From: Streptomyces sp. ICC1
Lineage (GTDB): Bacteria > Actinomycetota > Actinomycetes > Streptomycetales > Streptomycetaceae
Direction: 5' to 3'
Length of the DNA stretch: 64,000 bases
Assembly (NCBI RefSeq): GCF_003287935.1
Contig: NZ_CP030287.1
Location: forward strand, 2,059,070-2,123,069
The notes beneath the pieces were generated by a model. It had not been told where the DNA came from. It saw only the letters and a list, made by a program, of their open reading frames with translations, and searched no databases. Of this stretch, positions 58,115 to 64,000 are shown piece by piece. The position numbers and the translations under genes were made by a program. Position 1 is the stretch's first letter. Every line of letters begins with the position of its first letter.

Positions 58115-59482
58115 GTGACGACACCAGCGCCTCCTCACCGGCCAAGCTGTGCGCGCGCTATCCGTGTCCGCGAAGAGCGCGCCGGCCGGTCCCACCACGA
58201 CATCGCCGGCCTGATCCACCGGCATTGCGGGGTCTCGGCTCTCCGGGCCTACCGCTTGGCCCTTGGCAAGACGCTGGCCGTAGCTGGTCGGGAGGTTCGA
58301 GCCTTGGCTTTGAACCACGACCCCGAAGGACCCCGGGTCGAGGGCGACCAGCTGAGCTCTTGGGAAACTGGCGGCCGAGAACCGCGTAAGGCCGTCGTCT
58401 CGGTGCTGTGCGAGTACTACGGCGCGACGGCAAGCGCACTTGGGCTCTCTGGCGAGCCGCCGGCTCCCGGCTACACCGGGGAGGCGCTGCTCCCAGTCCC
58501 TGCCGTTCCGAGCTCCTCGTCACTGGGAGACCGCGTTGATGCCGCACGGCGGTCGACTAACTCGACCCTCGCGGCGGGTACAGTCGCCGGCGGGCAGATC
58601 GACCTCCTGGACGAGCGACTCCTACTTCTCCGGAGGCAGTACCTCTACACGCCCCCGGAAGCCATGCTGACCCAGCTGCTGGAGGAACTCGACGACGTCG
58701 AGAGCCTGGTGCGCGAGCGGCAGACGACCTCCGTTCACGTCCGCCTGACTGAGATGACGGCACTTCTGGCCACACTGATCGCCGATTCCCTCATGAAACT
58801 CGGCGACCTGCGTCGAAGCGGCGTCTGGTACGAGACTGCTCGCTTCGCCGCGGAGGAGAGCGGCAACCTGGATCTGCGTGCCCGGGTCCGGGCACAAGCC
58901 GCGATGCTGCCGTACTACTACGGCCCCCTCGATACCGCCATCGCACTCGCCCGCGAGGCGCGACTGCTCACCCGGGGCCGGCCGACCGTAACAGCAGCGT
59001 TCGCCACGATGGCGGAAGCGAGGGCTCTTGCCCAGGTCGGAGACGGCGCGCAAGCGGAACTCCGGCTCAGAGAAGCGGCGACGATGTACGAGCGCCTGCC
59101 CACTGGGGCCGATGACGATGCGTTCACCTTCCCGCGGCGCCGGTACCTGCTCTACCTCAGCGGTACGTACACCGCCCTCGGCCGCAGCTCGGCCGCGATG
59201 AAGACCCAGGCCGAAGCACTCGCCCTTTACCCGGCGCAGACCGGGATCGACCCCTCGCTCCTTCGACTGGAGACCGCCATCTGCCTGGCCATGGGCCGCA
59301 GCGCGACCGAGGCCTGCCAGTTGGCCACGGCCGTCTTCCTTGAGGTGCCGGAAGAGCACCGGACTCCCATCATCGGGGCACGGGCCCGCGGGGTGATCGA
59401 AAAGCTACCGGGAGCGAACGGTCGGTCCCGTGCGGCGATGGAGCTACGCGAGCTCCTGTCACTCCCAGCCGGGCCGAGGTGA
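58115..59482 (+). CDS. HTH regulator with TPR domain
   Basis: The 455-residue protein has an HTH-like region (about 40-105: CGVSALRAYRLALGKTLAVA, SSWETGGREPRKAVVSVLCE) and a TPR-like C-terminal domain (about 150-445). It is the third regulator of this type in the accessory region. The GTG at 58115 is selected because upstream codons give an Arg-rich, repeat-derived peptide. It ends 33 bp before the phosphotransferase-like gene and may form an operon with it. Confidence 0.8.
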   Translation: MTTPAPPHRPSCARAIRVREERAGRSHHDIAGLIHRHCGVSALRAYRLALGKTLAVAGREVRALALNHDPEGPRVEGDQLSSWETGGREPRKAVVSVLCEYYGATASALGLSGEPPAPGYTGEALLPVPAVPSSSSLGDRVDAARRSTNSTLAAGTVAGGQIDLLDERLLLLRRQYLYTPPEAMLTQLLEELDDVESLVRERQTTSVHVRLTEMTALLATLIADSLMKLGDLRRSGVWYETARFAAEESGNLDLRARVRAQAAMLPYYYGPLDTAIALAREARLLTRGRPTVTAAFATMAEARALAQVGDGAQAELRLREAATMYERLPTGADDDAFTFPRRRYLLYLSGTYTALGRSSAAMKTQAEALALYPAQTGIDPSLLRLETAICLAMGRSATEACQLATAVFLEVPEEHRTPIIGARARGVIEKLPGANGRSRAAMELRELLSLPAGPR

Positions 59483-59515
59483 CAGCTGGGCCGATCATCG
59501 GACAGATTGACCCCC

Positions 59516-60421
59516 ATGACTGCATCGTCGACAGCACCCGGCGGCTACACAGAAGCGGACATGTGGAGCATCCTGCGCCAGGCCTGCGAGGTGGTTGGCC
59601 TCAACGCCGAGGGCGCCGAAGTGCTTCGCGGACACACCAACGCCGTCCTGCGCCTCCATCATCACCCGGTCGTCGTCAAGATCGCTCGGCTCGGGACTCC
59701 GCCCGAAGCTACGGAGCGCACGGTGCGGTTCACCCGATGGTTGATGGATGCCGGGTTCCCCACGGCGCCTCTTCTGGAATGTGACCAGCCGGTCCTCGTC
59801 GACGGGCAGCACGCGGCAACGTTCTGGGTCTACCTACCGCAGCCCACGGCCTCGGTGACTGCGGAGCAACTGGCCAAGCCGCTCCAGATGCTGCATACCC
59901 TAGGCCGCCCTCCCTTTGCGCTTCCCGAGCACGACAACGTACGCGCGATACGGCGGTCGCTCGCGGTCACCACTACCCTTCCCGCTGCCGATCTCCACTT
60001 CCTGTCCTCGCGTGCCGATCAACTTGAGGGGGCGCTCGAAGACGTCGTATTCGAGTATCCGCCGGGTGTTATCCAGGGCGACCCACAACATCGAAATGCC
60101 CTCCACACCGGTGGATCAGCCGTACTGTGCGACTGGGACACCGCGGCAATTGGTCAACCCGAATGGGACCTTGTCACGGTGGAGGTGCACTCGCGGCGAT
60201 TTGGATACGGCAAGGAGCACTACGACGAGTTCGCCGCAGCATATGGATTCGACGTGACTCGATGGCCGGGATACGAAACGCTCCGTGATCTCAGAGAACT
60301 ACGCATGATCACGACCAACGCCAGAAAGGCTCGTCACACGCCGGGCAGCATCCACGAAGTCGAGCGCCGGGTTCAGGGTCTTAGGCGAGCCGAAGCGGGT
60401 CTCCCCTGGCGGATCCTTTGA
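59516..60421 (+). CDS. Aminoglycoside-phosphotransferase-family protein with QGD loop
   Basis: The 301-residue kinase-fold protein has an N-lobe Lys (VVVKIARLG), catalytic loop GVIQGDPQHRNAL and the metal-binding CDWDTAAIGQPEWDL. The usual HGD is changed to QGD, while Asp and Asn are kept, so phosphotransfer is still possible. It may phosphorylate a small molecule or aminoglycoside-like compound, or a cellular metabolite. The ATG at 59516 is preferred to a TTG three codons upstream. It follows the HTH-TPR gene closely. Confidence 0.8.
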   Translation: MTASSTAPGGYTEADMWSILRQACEVVGLNAEGAEVLRGHTNAVLRLHHHPVVVKIARLGTPPEATERTVRFTRWLMDAGFPTAPLLECDQPVLVDGQHAATFWVYLPQPTASVTAEQLAKPLQMLHTLGRPPFALPEHDNVRAIRRSLAVTTTLPAADLHFLSSRADQLEGALEDVVFEYPPGVIQGDPQHRNALHTGGSAVLCDWDTAAIGQPEWDLVTVEVHSRRFGYGKEHYDEFAAAYGFDVTRWPGYETLRDLRELRMITTNARKARHTPGSIHEVERRVQGLRRAEAGLPWRIL

Positions 60422-60455
60422 CGCGGGAATGCGAACTGTCCACTGGTACACGCGC

Positions 60456-61124
60456 TTACTGGACGTTGCTGTTGTGCCACTCGGCGAGCAGGACTCGGAC
60501 CGCGTTGCCGTAGCCCCGGGCCCGTTCCCAGACTTGGTACCGATCGGTATGGAGCCGGTGTGCCTCGCCCTCCATACCGGGGCGGATCCGGAGGCTGGCA
60601 GGTACCCCGAGTTGGTCGGAGTCGTGACCGGACTCGATGACTTCGTACAAGACAGCGGAACCCCGGACGTTCCTTGCCTGGCTGCTCAGACCCAGAAGCT
60701 TCGTCCATGAGGCGACGGAAGCAACAGCTGGATGATCGCTCGGCATCCCCAAGGCCCACTCAGGTCCGCTGCCGGGGATGCTCCGCCAGATAGCTCCAGG
60801 TCCATGGACCGCACCGACCCACCAATGCGGTGCCCCGGGGCCCACAGGCCATGGTCGGACCAGCCGCATAGGGGGCCGTCGATCCGAGGCTGCCCGCCGA
60901 AGCAGCAGGCCGGCGGCTCGAAGATAGGCCACATCGCATGTCTTGCTACGGGCTTGCAGCGCCGAGTGAGTGGCGCCCCGGTGGCTGCGGGTCCCGCTAG
61001 CGGCCTTCGTGGAGGCGAGCGCCTCGCGTGCCGAGGAAGCCCGTTCAAGTGCCATTTCGGATAGCTGCCCAATCTTATCCAACTGGCCCAGCGATCGGGC
61101 CCAGGACGATTCCACGGTCCGCAT
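60456..61124 (-). CDS. Hypothetical protein
   Basis: The 222-residue frame has no recognised domain. The C-terminal third (WTKLLGLSSQARNVRGSAVL, ASLRIRPGMEGEAHRLHTDR) looks like conserved protein, with good codon bias; the N-terminal part is helical. ATG at 61124 is chosen; the frame extends to 61187. It is convergent with the phosphotransferase-like gene, 34 bp apart. Confidence 0.5.
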   Translation of the reverse strand: MRTVESSWARSLGQLDKIGQLSEMALERASSAREALASTKAASGTRSHRGATHSALQARSKTCDVAYLRAAGLLLRRAASDRRPPMRLVRPWPVGPGAPHWWVGAVHGPGAIWRSIPGSGPEWALGMPSDHPAVASVASWTKLLGLSSQARNVRGSAVLYEVIESGHDSDQLGVPASLRIRPGMEGEAHRLHTDRYQVWERARGYGNAVRVLLAEWHNSNVQ

Positions 61125-61302
61125 GCGCCGACTCTCCTTACTTGCTCGGTCGAGATGCAAACTGAATTCGCTTACGGCAGACGCCAATTATGCCCAAATG
61201 ACTGGCGCCTTCTGTTGGGGCATGTCAACCTACAACACCCCCGTCAACCACCATCCAGGCAAGATCGCATGTAACCCGTGCTGTGCTCGGATCGCGAGCC
61301 GG

Positions 61303-61689
61303 ATGCAGATCCAAGGAAAGCCGCTGCCTAAGCCCCTCTTGCTGTCCATTCGCCTGACCGCCCCACTCCTCTTCGTGCTTGGGGGCGCATGCGCAGTGAT
61401 CGGGCAACAGAACCATGACCACCTGTCCGTGGCCACGGCTCTATGCCTGATCGTGTCCTCGGCTGGCCTCATCGCCCATGACCTGACCCAGGGCCGCTAT
61501 CGGCGCGACCGAGACGTACTTGTTCACGTGGCTGCGAATCCCGGAGTCACTGCAGAACAGATCGCCAGTTCCTTGAAGATCGCTGACAGGGCAGTGGTAG
61601 CCGTCCTGGCCCGGCTCGTGGGGGACGGGCTGGTGGTGCAGGCAGATGAAGACTCGCCAGCGCGCGGATCGTACAGGCTGGTTGGTTGA
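61303..61689 (+). CDS. Small membrane protein with winged-helix domain
   Basis: The 128-residue protein has two membrane helices (about 15-32 and 42-60) and a cytoplasmic winged helix (about 70-128: LVHVAANPGVTAEQIASSLK, LARLVGDGLVVQADEDSPAR) of the MarR/IclR style. It may be a membrane-tethered regulator; small membrane proteins are common near the integrase end of actinomycete integrative elements. ATG at 61303; the frame upstream is less protein-like. Confidence 0.55.
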   Translation: MQIQGKPLPKPLLLSIRLTAPLLFVLGGACAVIGQQNHDHLSVATALCLIVSSAGLIAHDLTQGRYRRDRDVLVHVAANPGVTAEQIASSLKIADRAVVAVLARLVGDGLVVQADEDSPARGSYRLVG

Positions 61690-62109
61690 CGTCGGCCATG
61701 CCGTACCGCTCCGCCGAAGGCGATACATAGCCGATGATCCCCGGTCAGCCAAACCGGGGATTCTCCAGACCATTGAAGAAGTTCGCATCGGCTGCTTGGC
61801 GGTGGACCGCAGCGAACAGCCTGACCGATGCCCGGAACGCGGTGTTCAGGGATCCGTGCGGAGTCGGCCTGCCCCCGAAAGCGGGTGCGCAGCGCCTCTC
61901 CCCGTGGATCCCTGCGCACTCGGCCGGCGCGAACCACCAGCACTACTCGTGAGGATTCCTGCCAGTGCACCCTCTTGCGATATCTCCTGCCCAAAACGTC
62001 CAGTCGTCTCTCCTTTGCGGGCCGCCACACGCCTTCGAGTGGGAGCTGCTCTGTGCGCCGTTTTGGGTGGGGGTGCAGAGTGAGGGGGCGTGATCGGCAT
62101 GATGAGCTG
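61690..62109. other. Intergenic region before excisionase/integrase
   Basis: About 420 bp. It holds a terminator-like inverted repeat (ATCCCCGGT at 61737-61745 with ACCGGGGAT at 61753-61761) and then a fragment that reads protein-like in one frame (to 61952) but lacks support. An AT-richer segment near 61960-62095 probably includes the xis/int promoter. No known motif is seen. Confidence 0.45.
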
Positions 62110-62283
62110 ATGACTGTTCCCGAGATTCTTACAGAACTGAAAGGTGTCTCCCGTAGGACATTCTATCGATGGCGAGAAATGGGGACCGGCCCCACTTCAT
62201 TCAAGCTCCCTAATGGTGAACTTCGTGTTTGGCGTAGCGCATTTGTGGAATGGCTCGAAGATCGAGAGAGGTATGCGGCTTGA
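62110..62283 (+). CDS. xis: Excisionase-like HTH protein
   Basis: The 57-residue MerR-like excisionase reads MTVPEILTELKGVSRRTFYR, then WREMGTGPTSFKLPNGELRV and a short end. This is the standard actinomycete integrative-element Xis (winged HTH only). Its stop overlaps the integrase start (TTGA). It would bind arms of the attachment site and favour excision. Confidence 0.85.
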   Translation: MTVPEILTELKGVSRRTFYRWREMGTGPTSFKLPNGELRVWRSAFVEWLEDRERYAA

Positions 62284-63656
62284 AGACAACTGATGTGCTT
62301 ATTTGGGGCGTCAGGGTTAAGTCGCGCCAGGGGAAGGACACCTACGAGGTCCGCTGGAGGGTGGGCGACCGCCCCATTTCTCGATCGCGTCGCACGAAGG
62401 GGCTCGCCGACAAGTTGCGGGCGCAGCTGCTCATGGCCCAGGAGGCTGGCGAGCAGTTCGACACCGACACAGGACTCCCGTCTTCGATGGAGGAGAAGGC
62501 GCCGGCCCGCACTTGGTACGACTTTGCGCTGGACTACTTGCGGATGAAGTGGCCGCACTGCTCTCCTAATTACCGCGATGAAATCAACGAGGCACTGACC
62601 GGGGTAACGAAGGCCCTCATGCCCAAGAAGCCCGGTCGGCCGTCGGATGTCGCGATGCAGCGTGCGCTCCGGGATTGGGCTTTCATATTGCCCGGTCCGG
62701 ATGAGCGGGACGTCCCTCCGGAGATTCTGGTTGTACTCGAATGGATCTCCAAGAATTCGCCCCCACTCGAAGATCTTTCCAAGCCTGCGGTCACGCGAGG
62801 CGTTCTGGATGCGTTGACCCTGAAGCTCGATGGTGAGGCGGCGGCGGGGGAGACGATAAAGCGGAAGCGCAAGGTGTTCGTAAATGCCTTGAATTATGCC
62901 GCCGAATTGGGGGAGTTCGCCGAGAACCCGATCAAGTCGGTCTCCTGGCAGAAGCCGCCCCGAATTATCCAAGTCGACCCGCGGGTCGTAGCCAACCCGC
63001 GTCAGGCGGGCAACCTGCTTGGAGCCGTCTCGTATGTGGGGGGCTATGGGCGCGCCAGAGGCAGGCGTCTGGTCGGCCTGTTCGCGGGCATGTACTACGC
63101 CGGCCTGCGTCCGGCCGAAGCTGTGGGCGTCGCGCTCCCCGACTGCACACTGCCCAGCGAGGGCTGGGGGGAAGCGGTGCTGCACCGGACCAGGCCCACG
63201 GTCGGGAAGAAGTGGACCAGGAGCGGCGAGGTCCACGACGACCGGGGGCTGAAGAATCGCGATCCGGCGGACGTGCGGCGAGCTCCACTGCCCCCCGCGC
63301 TCGTCGCGATCTGGCGAGACAGCATCGACACGTTTGGCACGGCTGACGACGGGCGTCTCTTTTTCAACGAACGTGGTGGTCTGGTTGGATCATCCACATA
63401 TTCTCGCGTTTGGGGCGAGGCTCGTGGCCTCGGCCTTCCGCCGGAGCTTGTCAACAGCCCACTGGCAGACGTTCCCTATGACCTTCGCCACTCTGCGCTC
63501 TCCACGTGGCTGAACGCCGGGCTCGATCCGACCGAGGTCGCCGAGCGTGCAGGTAACAGCGTGGAGGTCCTGCTGGCCAGGTATGCCAAATGCCTCCATG
63601 GGCGGCATGTTGTGGCCAATCAGCGCATCGACGACCTACTGCGCGAATATGAGTGA
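62280..63656 (+). CDS. int: Tyrosine integrase of an element at tRNA-Arg
   Basis: The 458-residue tyrosine recombinase has an arm-type/SAM-like N-terminus (KSRQGKDTYEVRWRVGDRP). In the catalytic domain Arg lies in AGMYYAGLRPAEAVG, HxxR-type in DVPYDLRHSALSTW, the next box in AERAGNSVEV (His replaced by Asn, as in many actinomycete integrases) and Tyr in LLARYAKCL. The TTG start overlaps the xis stop; an ATG 30 bases earlier is possible. It reads toward the 3' end of tRNA-Arg, 212 bp away, the usual position for an integrase whose target is that tRNA. Confidence 0.88.
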   Translation: MKTTDVLIWGVRVKSRQGKDTYEVRWRVGDRPISRSRRTKGLADKLRAQLLMAQEAGEQFDTDTGLPSSMEEKAPARTWYDFALDYLRMKWPHCSPNYRDEINEALTGVTKALMPKKPGRPSDVAMQRALRDWAFILPGPDERDVPPEILVVLEWISKNSPPLEDLSKPAVTRGVLDALTLKLDGEAAAGETIKRKRKVFVNALNYAAELGEFAENPIKSVSWQKPPRIIQVDPRVVANPRQAGNLLGAVSYVGGYGRARGRRLVGLFAGMYYAGLRPAEAVGVALPDCTLPSEGWGEAVLHRTRPTVGKKWTRSGEVHDDRGLKNRDPADVRRAPLPPALVAIWRDSIDTFGTADDGRLFFNERGGLVGSSTYSRVWGEARGLGLPPELVNSPLADVPYDLRHSALSTWLNAGLDPTEVAERAGNSVEVLLARYAKCLHGRHVVANQRIDDLLREYE

Positions 63657-63671
63657 TGATCGTCACATCCG

Positions 63672-63699
63672 ACGCCCCGGGGCCACCGCCTCGGGGCGT
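63672..63699 (+). terminator. Hairpin terminator after the integrase gene
   Basis: ACGCCCCG (63672-63679) and CGGGGCGT (63692-63699) form the stem 15 bp after the integrase stop, followed by TTCC. A second inverted repeat lies at about 63811-63847 (GGCCCCCTGATC with GATCAGAGGGCC), close to the attachment region. Confidence 0.75.
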
Positions 63700-63867
63700 T
63701 TCCTATGTGACGGTTCATCGGGTACGTGGGTGAATGTCCGATCCCACGTATGTCCCACGAGGCGTGTCCTACGGGTGCTTTCACTCGAACACGGCTGCAT
63801 ATGACTGCAGGCCCCCTGATCCGGCTAGTTGCCTGATCAGAGGGCCTATTAGGCACCTGAACTGCGG

Positions 63868-63939
63868 TGCCCCCGGCAGGATTCGAACCTGCGCACACGG
63901 CTCCGGAGGCCGTTGCTCTATCCCCTGAGCTACGGGGGC
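63868..63939 (-). tRNA. tRNA-Arg (anticodon CCG)
   Basis: A 72-nt cloverleaf: acceptor GCCCCCG/CGGGGGC, D stem GCTC/GAGC, anticodon stem ACGGC/GCCGT with loop CTCCGGA (U33, anticodon CCG, reads CGG), T arm GCAGG-TTCGAAT-CCTGC, discriminator A. CCA is not encoded. Its 3' end faces the integrase gene, so it probably contains the attachment core. Confidence 0.95.
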
Positions 63940-63981
63940 GCTGTCGCTGGTGTTGCGGCGACGGGTTGAACACTACCAGCA

Positions 63982-63997
63982 CTGTCTCTTATACACA
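63982..63997. other. Tn5/Nextera mosaic-end adapter remnant (assembly artefact)
   Basis: CTGTCTCTTATACACA is identical to the first 16 bases of the Nextera transposase adapter (reverse mosaic end). It lies at the very end of the window and is not genomic. Confidence 0.9.
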
Positions 63998-64000
63998 CTC

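Noticed and set aside
61734..61952. Small gene of 72 codons before xis
   Set aside because: Slightly protein-like C-terminus but no ribosome-binding site or family; possibly the decayed end of a gene, so described only as intergenic content.
1..64000. CRISPR array
   Set aside because: No regularly spaced repeats of 20-40 bp and no cas-like genes were seen.

Overview
This 64 kb window comes from a Streptomyces or very close relative. The evidence is very high GC with third-position bias, frequent GTG and TTG starts, 4-bp stop/start overlaps, TPR-containing HTH regulators, an F420-type oxidoreductase and Streptomyces-type parS and DnaA-box sequences. Five perfect 16-bp parS sites and a cluster of DnaA boxes place the left part close to the chromosomal origin. 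The last bases (63982-63997) match a Tn5/Nextera mosaic end, so the right edge is a contig end with adapter sequence.

Left part, 1-25800, conserved-looking core. It starts with a copper-delivery operon (PCu(A)C chaperone end, CopC/CopD fusion, Tat-exported DyP peroxidase). Prephenate dehydratase (pheA) and seryl-tRNA synthetase (serS) follow, separated by a gene-free stretch with DnaA boxes. Next come a HAD phosphatase, a membrane protein, a NarL-type two-component pair and a rhomboid-like protein. A four-gene ABC exporter locus, an M24 peptidase-like protein, a hydrolase/SDR fusion, a MerR regulator, an aquaporin-family channel and KptA follow. The core ends with an Hsp90-like/TPR gene pair and an F420-type oxidoreductase.

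Junction and mobile region, 25800-40250. Two parS sites 50 bp apart are overlapped by the run-on 3' end of an MFS gene. An ABC exporter, a phosphotransferase and this MFS gene once formed a minus-strand series. The phosphotransferase is cut in two, inside its catalytic HGD..PRNW motif, by a 9.2 kb element (27841-37066). The element has imperfect terminal inverted repeats, three overlapping tyrosine recombinases, a small DUF6262-type partner, an ArsR-like regulator with a divergent MFS pump and a palindromic operator, and a small zinc ribbon. Both junctions can be read, and removing the element restores one 294-residue reading frame.

Candidate undescribed system, 40250-51600. A minus-strand series of tightly coupled genes encodes a KsgA-like methyltransferase, a metallophosphatase, a 2OG-Fe(II) oxygenase, two dCTP-deaminase-fold proteins (one with the catalytic Glu replaced by Gln), a PIG-L deacetylase, a WbqC protein, a GT4 glycosyltransferase and a prolyl-tRNA-synthetase paralogue. 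These are followed by a tRNA-like gene and a MurG-like glycosyltransferase. The tRNA-like gene has proline-type acceptor features (C1-G72, A73, encoded CCA) but no U33 and no proline anticodon. A TPR-HTH regulator is divergent. I infer an aminoacyl-tRNA-dependent glycosylated or nucleoside-type small-molecule pathway; the product is unknown.

Right part, 51600-64000, accessory. It holds winged-helix/GntR-like regulators, DUF6624 and DUF5999 proteins, a short primase-polymerase-like protein, a TauD-like oxygenase, a Nudix protein, two more TPR-HTH regulators and a phosphotransferase-fold protein. An excisionase and a tyrosine integrase face a tRNA-Arg(CCG) gene. This looks like the integrase end of an integrative element, but no transfer translocase and no second attachment site are visible.
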